Below, piece by piece: positions 16,657 through 24,755 of a stretch of DNA of 47,530 nt; within the stretch, counting starts at the first letter, position 1, and each line of letters opens with the position of its first letter. Source of the DNA: Vallitalea maricola (GTDB taxonomy: Bacteria > Bacillota > Clostridia > Lachnospirales > Vallitaleaceae). The position numbers and the translations under genes were made by a program. Location: positions 1 through 47,530 of the forward strand of contig NZ_BTPU01000086.1 of assembly GCF_036985595.1 (NCBI RefSeq), read 5' to 3'. Below the pieces are notes generated by a model, which saw only the letters and a program-made list of their open reading frames with translations, had not been told where the DNA came from and ran no database searches.

Positions 16657-17046
16657 TTGATTCACATTGACTTAAGAAGTAGAGAACCAATCTACGAACA
16701 ATTAGTAAACAATATAAAAGAATTAATATTCTCAGGAATATTACAATCAGATGAAAAGCTTCCATCTGTTAGGGAGCTTGCAAGCCAGTTAACAATTAAT
16801 CCTAATACAATTCAAAAAGCATATAAAGAATTAGAAAATTTAGGTTATATTTACTCAGCAAGAGGAAGGGGTAACTTTGTCATGCCAGTAGATGATAAAT
16901 CAGGAGGGGAAAATAGTGTGGAACTATTGAATAAAATAACTGAACTAGTGAAAGAAGCCAATTATGTGGGTATATCAAAAAAATTTATAATAAAAATAAT
17001 TGATGATGTCTATAGAAAAAACATAGATAAGGGAGGGATAGAATGA
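16657..17046 (+). CDS. GntR-family regulator, YtrA subfamily
   Basis: A 129-residue regulator with a winged helix-turn-helix in residues 1-75 (REPIYEQLVNNIKELIFSG, LPSVRELASQLTINPNTIQKAY, YSARGRGNFV) and only a short C-terminal dimerisation helix, which defines the YtrA subfamily. The TTG at 16657 is preferred, since AAGGAGGT (16643-16650) lies six bases before it; the GTG at 16651 touches that site. It overlaps the next gene by four bases (ATGA). YtrA regulators typically control an adjacent ABC transporter and respond to cell-wall-active peptides. The operator at 16602-16640 fits self-repression. It faces away from the RiPP operon across a shared 286-base regulatory region. Confidence 0.88.
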   Translation: MIHIDLRSREPIYEQLVNNIKELIFSGILQSDEKLPSVRELASQLTINPNTIQKAYKELENLGYIYSARGRGNFVMPVDDKSGGENSVELLNKITELVKEANYVGISKKFIIKIIDDVYRKNIDKGGIE

Positions 17047-17942
17047 TTAATGTTGAACACTTAAGCAAAAATTTTGAAGGCAACAAAGCATTAGATGATA
17101 TTTCTCTGCATATAAAAAAAGGTTCAATATATGGGTTGGTAGGACCTAATGGTGCTGGTAAAACAACACTTATAAAACACTTAACTGGAGTATATCAACA
17201 AGATAACGGACAAATCAAGATAGATGAAAATGTTGTTTATGAAAATAACGAGATAAAAGAAAAAATAGCTTATGTACCTGACGAATTATATTTCTTCCCT
17301 CAGTATACTATCAAAAAAATGGCTGGATTCTATAGAGAAGTTTTTAGTACATGGAATCAAGAAAGGTATGAAAAACTAAAAGAGGTTTTTATGATAGATG
17401 AAAACAAGAAAATAAACAAACTATCTAAAGGGATGAAAAAACAAGTTGCCTTCTGGTTATGTATATCATATATGCCGGAGGTCATGATACTTGATGAACC
17501 TGTAGACGGATTAGATCCTGTAATGAGGAAAAAAGTATGGAATCTAGTAGTACAAGATGTAGCAGAAAGACAAATGACAGTTTTGGTATCTTCACATAAT
17601 CTAAGAGAATTAGAGGATATATGTGATACTGTGGGTATAATGCATCAAGGAAAATTGCTGATTGAAAGGGAATTGGATGATCTAAAATCCGATGTGTATA
17701 AAATACAATTAGCGTTTAAAGGTGAATTTGATAAGAGCATATTAGATGGTACTAAAATACTGCATAAAGAAAATAGAGGGAGTATTTTCTTATATATATT
17801 AAAAGGTAACAGAGAAAAAACTATCAGTATAATAGAACAATGTAATCCAGCAATATTAGATATTCTACCTCTTACATTAGAAGAAATATTCATATATGAA
17901 ATGGGAGGTGTGGGTTATGAAATCAAAGACATCATTCTATAG
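17043..17942 (+). CDS. ABC transporter ATPase (YtrB-like)
   Basis: A 299-residue ATP-binding subunit. Walker A is GPNGAGKTT near residue 37, the signature LSKGMKKQ, Walker B VMILDEPVDGLDP, and the switch histidine SSH. The last 80 residues form the extra C-terminal domain common in export-type ATPases with separate membrane subunits. Its start overlaps the regulator gene and its end overlaps the membrane gene by 26 bases, so the three are one tightly coupled operon. Transporters of this layout often give resistance to peptide antibiotics. Substrate and direction are not shown by sequence. Confidence 0.9.
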   Translation: MINVEHLSKNFEGNKALDDISLHIKKGSIYGLVGPNGAGKTTLIKHLTGVYQQDNGQIKIDENVVYENNEIKEKIAYVPDELYFFPQYTIKKMAGFYREVFSTWNQERYEKLKEVFMIDENKKINKLSKGMKKQVAFWLCISYMPEVMILDEPVDGLDPVMRKKVWNLVVQDVAERQMTVLVSSHNLRELEDICDTVGIMHQGKLLIERELDDLKSDVYKIQLAFKGEFDKSILDGTKILHKENRGSIFLYILKGNREKTISIIEQCNPAILDILPLTLEEIFIYEMGGVGYEIKDIIL

Positions 17943-19845
17943 TAAAACATGGTTATGTAATGATTTGAGAGCCTATGGATGGTTTGGAATTGTTTATACT
18001 ATATTTTTCTTTTGTATGATGCCATTACCTACTTTATTGAGCTATTCCAATGACAATTATAATACTAATTATATTATGAAAATTTTTGATTTTGAAAATT
18101 TTTTTATTAATATTGTACTTCTTACTTTACCAGTTTTAGTAGCTATACTTTTATTTCGTTACTTACAAGTAGTACGTTCATATACTATAATACATAGCTA
18201 TCCATATACTAGGGTACAAATATTTAATAGCCATATTCTAGTAGGATTAATACTCTTATTGGTACCATTACTATTTAATACAGTATTGATGATAATAATA
18301 AATACAATTGTGGGATGTCCCACTAATAATATGTTTTATCTCAGTTGGTTTTTAAAAACTTCTGTATTATCATCAGCTATTTTTATAATTAGTTCATTCA
18401 TAGGCGTTATAGTTGGCGGTTCTATATGGCATTTAGTTTTTTCTTACATATTTTTATTGCTTCCTGTAGGGTTAATAATTATGGTTTTATATTTCCTGAA
18501 TATTGTTGTTTATGGATTTTCCGATAGTTATTATTCACAAGCTAATTACTTGTGTCCATTGATAATCAACAATATGAGTAGTTTTAGTGTTGGGGTAAAT
18601 ATGAGCATTATTGCTTATATAATATATATTATAATTTTCTACCCATTTGCTCTATATTTATATAAGAGAAGAAACCTGGAGAATGTTTCTAGTATCATAT
18701 GTTTTAATATATTTAAAGTAATATTCAAATATGGTGTGACTTTTTGTTTTATGCTTGGAGCAGGTGTTGTTTTTTGTTATTGGTACCGAAATGATGAATC
18801 ATTAATTAGATTCCTAACAGGTGGTTTGGTCGGAGCTGTAATAGGATATTTTCTATCTGAAATGTTGCTACAAAAACAAATTAATGTATTTAGGAAATAT
18901 AAAGGACTACTTATCTACAGTTTAGTTATCATAGTTGTAGTAATGGGTTTTAAGTTAGATTTGTTAGGTTATGAAAAAAGAGTTCCCAAAGCAAAAGATG
19001 TTGAAAGTATAGAATTTTATTGTGAGTATAGTCATAGATTTTTTTGGAATTCTTATTACTCTGAATATGATACTGAAGAAATGATAAACTCTATTATAGC
19101 GCTTCATACTGAAATAATTAAAGAACGACCAACAGAAGGTAATGCGATAAATATTTCATATATGTTAAAAGATGGTAATAGTATAAAAAGAACATATTTA
19201 ATTGATGGAATAGAAAAGTATGATCAATATTATAAATCGTTATTTGAATCAATAGAATTTAAGGAAAATCATTATGCACTATTAACAAATGATCAAGAAA
19301 ATATATATAATGCCAATATTTATCCAGACAGTCTTAAGGAAAATATTATAATAAAAGATCCACAAGAATTAAAAGAATTTATATCTATAGCTAAGCAAGA
19401 AATAATAGATGAATCCTATGAAGATATGAAAAAAAGTATTAATCTAGCAAGAATAAATTTTTATGGAAACAGTAAAGAAGGACATAATATTACATTAGAT
19501 GTACAACTAAAAAGTAATTATACTAAATTAATATCTTGGTTAAAAGAAAAAGGATATTACGATGATATTGTGATTTTACCGGAAGATATTAGCGAAATGG
19601 CCATAACAACTTCATATAGATATGAAGATAAAGAAGATATATTTAATCGTACTGGGGAGTATAATTATATATATATTAAAGACAAAGGTAAAATACAACA
19701 AATTTTAAATAGTAGGGTTAACATCAGCGAAAGATATGATGATACTAAAGATATGATTGTATATATAAAGTATAATTCTATTGATGATATAAAGACCATT
19801 CGTATAAGTGCTGAACGTGCACCAGAATTTATTCTTAAACAATAG
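17917..19845 (+). CDS. ABC transporter membrane protein with large extracytoplasmic C-terminal domain
   Basis: A 642-residue protein; the ATG at 17917 follows GGGAGGTG by six bases, inside the end of the ATPase gene. Residues 1-350 hold about ten hydrophobic helices, including WFGIVYTIFFFCMMPLPTLL and LVIIVVVMGFKLDLLG, typical of an ABC-2-like permease. Residues 355-642 are hydrophilic, with repeated alpha/beta segments (YLIDGIEKYDQYYKSLF; LKENIIIKDPQELKEFISIAKQE). Such a large soluble tail is known from Clostridia and Bacillus permeases linked to YtrA regulators, and is not part of ordinary transport subunits. It may sense or capture a ligand outside the cell. The gene ends the operon; I see no clear terminator after it. 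Confidence 0.8.
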   Translation: MKSKTSFYSKTWLCNDLRAYGWFGIVYTIFFFCMMPLPTLLSYSNDNYNTNYIMKIFDFENFFINIVLLTLPVLVAILLFRYLQVVRSYTIIHSYPYTRVQIFNSHILVGLILLLVPLLFNTVLMIIINTIVGCPTNNMFYLSWFLKTSVLSSAIFIISSFIGVIVGGSIWHLVFSYIFLLLPVGLIIMVLYFLNIVVYGFSDSYYSQANYLCPLIINNMSSFSVGVNMSIIAYIIYIIIFYPFALYLYKRRNLENVSSIICFNIFKVIFKYGVTFCFMLGAGVVFCYWYRNDESLIRFLTGGLVGAVIGYFLSEMLLQKQINVFRKYKGLLIYSLVIIVVVMGFKLDLLGYEKRVPKAKDVESIEFYCEYSHRFFWNSYYSEYDTEEMINSIIALHTEIIKERPTEGNAINISYMLKDGNSIKRTYLIDGIEKYDQYYKSLFESIEFKENHYALLTNDQENIYNANIYPDSLKENIIIKDPQELKEFISIAKQEIIDESYEDMKKSINLARINFYGNSKEGHNITLDVQLKSNYTKLISWLKEKGYYDDIVILPEDISEMAITTSYRYEDKEDIFNRTGEYNYIYIKDKGKIQQILNSRVNISERYDDTKDMIVYIKYNSIDDIKTIRISAERAPEFILKQ

Positions 19846-19903
19846 AGTTAGAGATAATTTTTAACACTTGATCCATCAGGGATAAGAGTCGGGGGTATTG
19901 GTG

Positions 19904-20824
19904 ATGGTTGAATTAATTGAACAAGAAGTGAAAAAACATGGAGACAGAGCAAAAATATTTCCTGCCAGAAATCTAAAGAGACTTGAACAAGATTCCAGAA
20001 ATACTATGGACAGTGGATTATTGGACAAGTTCCAAAAAAATATTGTTAAAGGCTTTCAGGATATTAATTTACCTAATCTTGATTTTACCATTCGTTCAAT
20101 TATTATAGTTGCATCACCAAGTCCCTCATCAGTAACAGTTAACTTCAATTGGCAAGGTGAGAAAGTACCATTAAAGATTCCTTCCACATATATGGATATG
20201 ACTACCGCACCATTAAGAATACAACATTATTTAAGTGACTTTCTAAAATCTATGGATTATCAAATAAAATATGCTCCAAGATTACCTAGAAATCTATTAG
20301 CTGTAAGAAGTGGATTGGGTACATATGGTAGAAATAATCTATGTTATGTGGAAGGTTTAGGCAGTTTCATTAATCTTGTACCTTTTTATTCTAATATTCC
20401 TTGTGAAGATGATATTTGGCATGAAATGTTTCAAATGGATGTCTGTAAAAGCTGTAGAGCTTGTTTGGATAATTGTCCAACTGGAGCAATTGTCGAAGAT
20501 AGATTCTTGATGAAAACTGAAAGATGTCTTACCTATTACAATGAAGTTGATTCAAAATGGGATTTTCCAGAGTGGGTAGACAAATCTTCACATAATAGCA
20601 TATATGGATGTTCCAGATGTCAGGATGTATGCCCTGTCAACAAAAAATATATAGATGATAATAAAATCAAGCCTATAGAATTCACTGAGGAAGAGACTAG
20701 TTTATTACTTGAAGGTAAACCTATTGAAGAATTGTCAAGAAAAATGAAACGAAAAATAAAGGTATTGAACATGTCTGATTATCTTGCTGCTCTACCTAGA
20801 AATCTTAATATATTCTTGCGTTAG
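19904..20824 (+). CDS. 4Fe-4S double-cluster protein, epoxyqueuosine reductase (QueG)-like
   Basis: A 306-residue protein; the ATG at 19904 is preferred because GGGGG at 19891-19895 is about eight bases upstream (TTG 19898 and GTG 19901 are in frame but closer). Two bacterial-ferredoxin-type motifs are clear: CKSCRACLDNCPTGAI, then a distant Cys (KTERC) and CSRCQDVCP. The segment GLGTYGRNNLCYVEGLGSFINL is the QueG-like cobalamin-side motif (normally GWIGKNT). QueG reduces epoxyqueuosine in tRNA in the last step of queuosine synthesis. This protein is shorter than many QueG, lacks HEAT repeats and has a diverged central motif, so it may be a paralogue with another substrate. It is convergent with the sulfatase. 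Confidence 0.72.
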   Translation: MVELIEQEVKKHGDRAKIFPARNLKRLEQDSRNTMDSGLLDKFQKNIVKGFQDINLPNLDFTIRSIIIVASPSPSSVTVNFNWQGEKVPLKIPSTYMDMTTAPLRIQHYLSDFLKSMDYQIKYAPRLPRNLLAVRSGLGTYGRNNLCYVEGLGSFINLVPFYSNIPCEDDIWHEMFQMDVCKSCRACLDNCPTGAIVEDRFLMKTERCLTYYNEVDSKWDFPEWVDKSSHNSIYGCSRCQDVCPVNKKYIDDNKIKPIEFTEEETSLLLEGKPIEELSRKMKRKIKVLNMSDYLAALPRNLNIFLR

Positions 20825-20848
20825 TTGCAGTTATTGTAGCTTTATTTA

Positions 20849-20870
20849 AAGTGGGTTAATCAACCCACTT
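20849..20870. terminator. Perfect hairpin at the convergent gene ends
   Basis: AAGTGGGTT at 20849-20857 and AACCCACTT at 20862-20870 form a perfect 9-pair stem with a 4-base loop. It covers the last codons and the stop of the sulfatase. The U-tract is weak on both strands, so it is probably a modest bidirectional terminator. Confidence 0.5.
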
Positions 20871-22328
20871 AATCTGTTTCCAGCGTTCTTCTCCATCATT
20901 CTCCTGAAGTTTGCCTTCAGTACTTCTTCCATCTTCTATATATTGTATTAATAAATTCTTCAACTCATTTACTATATCCTCATGTTCATCATACACGTTG
21001 AATCTTTCCCTGACATCTTCTTCAAGATTATATAGCTGTATTGGAGGATATTTGTCATCTGTAGTACCTGGTTTAGGGTCACTCCATCCACCAGAGTCAG
21101 GACACATCTCTAATTTCCATTTGCCTTTTCTAATAGAAAATGAACCATTGATAGAATGATGAACCATTGCTTCTCTAACTGGTAAATCATTTTGTTCTTT
21201 CCATATAGGAAGATTGCTTACACTATCTTCTGCAACATTATCATCTAAAGAATCACCAAATATATCTGAAATAGTAGCAAAAAAATCAATTAAGCAAACA
21301 GGTTCATTACATTGTATATTTGGACGAATGGTATCAGGCCATTTAACTATAAGGGGTATACGATGACCACCTTCATAAATATCAGCTTTTGTTCCACGAT
21401 AGATATAACTTGGGTTATGACCATATTGGGCTAACTCCTTATAATCTGCCGCGAGTGAACAACCATTATCACTAGTAAAAATAACAATTGTATTATCATC
21501 TATACCCAGTTCCTTTAACTTGGCATTAATCTTACCAACTACATCATCACACATAAGAACAAAATCACCATACTCATTGGTACCAGATTTCCCTTGAAAC
21601 TCTTTAGAAGGTAGAATAGGGGTATGAGGTGCATTAAGGGGAAAATATATGAAGAAAGGTTCATCTTTGTATTCTTCAAGCTTACCTAGAACTCGATTAG
21701 TAAAATTAGGTAATACTTCCTCATGCACAAAATCAGCACCAGTAGGACCTTTCCTAAAGAATTTCTTATTATAAGCTTGGTTCATTTTACAGGTTTCTTG
21801 TATAGTTGTACAACCTTCTTCCCTATCAGGTAATGCTGTAACATTCATATTTTCAACATAGACATAAGGAGCCATATCTAACGATCCTGCGATACCATAA
21901 AAATAATCAAAACCATGATTGACAGGAGTATCTTTTAAAGGCATTGTATAATCAATACTTTCTTTATCCTTAGAATCCTTATAGGTCCACTCCAATCCTA
22001 GATGCCATTTTCCGATACAGGCTGTTTTATAACCTTTTGATTGTAGATAAGAAGCTACAGTTGGGCGATTGGATTCAAGAAGGGGCTTGTCATAACCAAA
22101 TAACACTCCTTCCTTTAAAGGACTTCTCCAACAATATCTACCTGTCAAAATACTATATCTTGAGGGTGTGCATACAGATGAAGCAGCATGGGCATCAGTA
22201 AAATAAATTCCCTCTTCACACATCTTGTCAAAATTAGGTGTTTTGAAAGCAGCTCTTTCATTAAGATAAGATACATCACCATAGCCCATATCATCAGCTA
22301 GTATGTAAACAATATTAGGTTTTTTCAT
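20856..22328 (-). CDS. Cys-type sulfatase (arylsulfatase family)
   Basis: A 490-residue sulfatase. The ATG at 22328 is chosen since AGGAGG lies about eight bases upstream and the protein then begins with the family motif NIVYILADDMGYGD; a longer frame to 22409 has no site. The key motif is CTPSR with Cys53 (SSVCTPSRYSILTGR), which must be converted to formylglycine, followed by CIGKWHLG and later FTSDNG. There is no signal peptide, so it should work in the cytoplasm on imported sulfated sugars. Maturation needs a formylglycine-generating enzyme, in anaerobes a radical SAM anSME, not found in this window. A divergent AraC regulator lies 123 bases away and probably controls it. The exact substrate is not given by sequence. 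Confidence 0.9.
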   Translation of the reverse strand: MKKPNIVYILADDMGYGDVSYLNERAAFKTPNFDKMCEEGIYFTDAHAASSVCTPSRYSILTGRYCWRSPLKEGVLFGYDKPLLESNRPTVASYLQSKGYKTACIGKWHLGLEWTYKDSKDKESIDYTMPLKDTPVNHGFDYFYGIAGSLDMAPYVYVENMNVTALPDREEGCTTIQETCKMNQAYNKKFFRKGPTGADFVHEEVLPNFTNRVLGKLEEYKDEPFFIYFPLNAPHTPILPSKEFQGKSGTNEYGDFVLMCDDVVGKINAKLKELGIDDNTIVIFTSDNGCSLAADYKELAQYGHNPSYIYRGTKADIYEGGHRIPLIVKWPDTIRPNIQCNEPVCLIDFFATISDIFGDSLDDNVAEDSVSNLPIWKEQNDLPVREAMVHHSINGSFSIRKGKWKLEMCPDSGGWSDPKPGTTDDKYPPIQLYNLEEDVRERFNVYDEHEDIVNELKNLLIQYIEDGRSTEGKLQENDGEERWKQIKWVD

Positions 22329-22451
22329 ATAATTCCTCCTGACTAAAACTTTACAATTATACATTACCCTTATATAATATCCATATATACTTAAATGAAC
22401 AATAAACATAAGCGAATAAAAACTTAAATATTATGCAAAGGGGTGAAAGAC

Positions 22452-23312
22452 TTGTTTGATTTCATACCTTATCTAATATCTGCTAACTACACTCAACATA
22501 GAAGGAGATTTCAACCAAATCATGTTTTTGAAGAAAGGATAACCAAATCCTATGAGTTGGTATATTTCTTAGATGATAGTAATTGTAAAATGATTCTGGA
22601 TAACAAGGAATATAAGATAGTAGGGGATACAATAGTTTTTAGAAAGCCTAATCAACATAATCAATCTTTCATGCCCTACGAGAGTATATTACTATGTTTT
22701 TCACTGGAAACATTAAAAAAAGAAAATAATGATTACAATAGTGAAATGAATCAACAGGGCATCACAATGGATAGAAATATTAATAATTCTTTTATAGATA
22801 ATATAAAAACAACATATAACAAATTAGATCAGGGAAATTATAGGAGAATATTTGAGGATATATACAAAGAGTCATTGCTTAACAGGCAGTATTCAAGTTA
22901 TTACTTTTCTTCAAAACTTATGGAAATACTTTATAGACTATATCATGAAAACAACTCCAGTCTATATACTAATGATGAACAAGTAACTGATGAAGATTTA
23001 TTGGTTATACTAAGTTACATACACAGTAACTTAAATAATTGTTTTACAGTCAAAATAATGAGTAAAGAATTATCTATAAGTGAGAGGTCCATATATAAGC
23101 TTTTCAAAGAACAGCTAGAAACAACTCCTGTACAATATATTAATGAATGTAAACTCAATTATTCAAAGAAATTGCTATTAAATTCTAACATTTCCGTACA
23201 CAAAATAGCTATAATGAGCGGATATGATAATTCAACATATTATATAACATTATTCAAGAAAAGATATGGAATAACTCCTCTTCAATACAGGCATAAAAGA
23301 GTAGAAACATAA
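22452..23312 (+). CDS. AraC-family regulator next to the sulfatase
   Basis: A 286-residue regulator with an N-terminal ligand-binding beta-barrel-like domain (residues 1-165, including YELVYFLDDSNCKMILDNKEY and VFRKPNQHNQSFMPYESILL) and two C-terminal helix-turn-helix segments (FTVKIMSKELSISERSIYKLFKEQ; ISVHKIAIMSGYDNSTYYITLFKKRYGITPLQYR). TTG at 22452 is preferred as start, since AAGGGGTGA is at the right distance; GTG 22443 overlaps that site. The gene is divergent from the sulfatase, so regulation of sulfated-glycan use is likely. The ligand is unknown. Confidence 0.82.
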   Translation: MFDFIPYLISANYTQHRRRFQPNHVFEERITKSYELVYFLDDSNCKMILDNKEYKIVGDTIVFRKPNQHNQSFMPYESILLCFSLETLKKENNDYNSEMNQQGITMDRNINNSFIDNIKTTYNKLDQGNYRRIFEDIYKESLLNRQYSSYYFSSKLMEILYRLYHENNSSLYTNDEQVTDEDLLVILSYIHSNLNNCFTVKIMSKELSISERSIYKLFKEQLETTPVQYINECKLNYSKKLLLNSNISVHKIAIMSGYDNSTYYITLFKKRYGITPLQYRHKRVET

Positions 23313-23336
23313 TATTTTATGATAGGAAAACAGAAA

Positions 23337-23371
23337 GAGATAGATTTTGTCAGCTAAGCAAAATCTATCTC
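23337..23371. terminator. Bidirectional terminator between AraC regulator and HD-GYP gene
   Basis: GAGATAGATTTTG at 23337-23349 pairs perfectly with CAAAATCTATCTC at 23359-23371 around a 9-base loop. On the minus strand the stem is followed by TTTCTGTTTT. The hairpin lies between two convergent gene ends (23312 and 23416). Confidence 0.7.
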
Positions 23372-23415
23372 ATAAATCAAATAACAAAGTAAATATAAAT
23401 ATGAAATAATTACTA

Positions 23416-24507
23416 TTACAGTATTTCTTCAATGAAAATATTATTCTCTTGTTCCAAATCCAATAAAACATTATCAATCTGAACTATTGGTCTTGAAGGT
23501 GATTTTTTGTGGATAAATTTGATTTCACATTCTTCACCTGTAGATAACCTTGCAATACTTCCAATATAATTATGAGCGATATGCTCTAAAAAAGTATACA
23601 TGTAATGAGTATCCAGAATACCGTAACATTCTTCTTCGAATATTCTAATAACCTTAAAAGGAGAATAGCGTTGATGATAAGTACGTTCTGATGTCATAGC
23701 ATCATATATATCTACTATGGAAACAATCTTGGCATAAGGATGAATTTTGTCCCAGTCCAAGCCAAAGGGATAACCTGAACCATTCATTTTTTCGTGATGA
23801 AGTAAAATAGCTTGCTTGATACCTTCATCCATGTCTATATCTTTAACCATATCGTATCCTATCTTTGGATGCTGTTTAATCATTTCAAATTCTTCTGCGG
23901 TCAATTTGCCAGGTTTATTAAGAATCTTAGGATCTATTTTCATTTTACCTATATCATGTAGAAGTCCAGCTACAGTTAGAGCTTCTATCTCTGAATCGTC
24001 AAAATGAAGCCAATGTGCAAATATATTACATAACATAGATACATTAAGACAATGGGTATATGTAGAATCATCAGAAGTTTTGAGATGGCATAGATGACTG
24101 AACAAATCGCTTTGAGTTCCAAGATCTTTTACTAGATTTGAACTTATTGAAAATAAATCAGTAATCTTAACACCCTTACCATTGCTAATTTGATTAAGAT
24201 TGTCTCTAACTTTGGTTTCCTGTATTTCATAATCTTTGCTGAATTTGATGAAATTCTGTTTGGTTCTAATCTGCTGTGGTGTAAGTTCCCGTTTTATGGG
24301 GGACTTTGTATAGATTGGGTCTTCGATAAAATCTTTTATATATACATAGCTAATGTCATATAGAGATAACTTTAGAATATGTCTATCTGTAAGTGTAGTA
24401 TCTTTTGGAAACAATAATAACCCATTTGAATATATAACGTCCTCAGCTAAAACCATTCCTTCAGCAGCATCTACTGTATTAATTTGTTTTACGGTATACC
24501 TTGTCAC
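23416..24507 (-). CDS. HD-GYP domain cyclic-di-GMP phosphodiesterase
   Basis: A 363-residue cytoplasmic protein starting at GTG 24507, preceded by GGGGGTGAGG. Residues 1-90 form a small N-terminal domain (GMVLAEDVIYSNGLLLFPKDTTLTDRHI) often found before HD-GYP. The HD-GYP core follows with its metal and signature residues: HDIGK near residue 190, HPKIGYDMV, LLHHEKMNGSGYP and DIYDAMTSERTYH. All motifs look intact, so cleavage of cyclic-di-GMP (to pGpG or GMP) is expected. A 75-residue tail follows with a conserved-looking SIARLSTGEECEIKFIHK segment. A promoter lies at 24540-24568. Confidence 0.88.
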   Translation of the reverse strand: MTRYTVKQINTVDAAEGMVLAEDVIYSNGLLLFPKDTTLTDRHILKLSLYDISYVYIKDFIEDPIYTKSPIKRELTPQQIRTKQNFIKFSKDYEIQETKVRDNLNQISNGKGVKITDLFSISSNLVKDLGTQSDLFSHLCHLKTSDDSTYTHCLNVSMLCNIFAHWLHFDDSEIEALTVAGLLHDIGKMKIDPKILNKPGKLTAEEFEMIKQHPKIGYDMVKDIDMDEGIKQAILLHHEKMNGSGYPFGLDWDKIHPYAKIVSIVDIYDAMTSERTYHQRYSPFKVIRIFEEECYGILDTHYMYTFLEHIAHNYIGSIARLSTGEECEIKFIHKKSPSRPIVQIDNVLLDLEQENNIFIEEIL

Positions 24508-24539
24508 AACCTCACCCCCAAAAATATTAACTTAAGTAC

Positions 24540-24568
24540 ATTATAACAAATATATACAAGTTTTCCAA
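24540..24568 (-). promoter_or_regulatory. Sigma-A promoter of the HD-GYP gene
   Basis: On the minus strand TTGGAA (24568-24563) and TATAAT (24545-24540) are 17 bases apart, about 30 bases before the GTG start at 24507. Confidence 0.65.
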
Positions 24569-24755
24569 TAAATTTAATCATTAATAGGGCTATATTTCTA
24601 TTATATAACAAATTATTGTATATAAATAATTATTATAATTGCACATGATGGACTATTTTGGTAGAATTAATCTAACGATAAGCCTATAAAGCTTTTTCTG
24701 CTTATGTTTTGACCTGACAAAAAATAGCTTAAATATAGTAGAGAGAAGTGATGAA

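Noticed and set aside
16657..19845. YtrA-type operon as the exporter of the RiPP.
   Set aside because: The peptide operon has its own fused exporter next to the precursor. The YtrA operon is separately regulated in the opposite direction, so immunity or sensing fits better.
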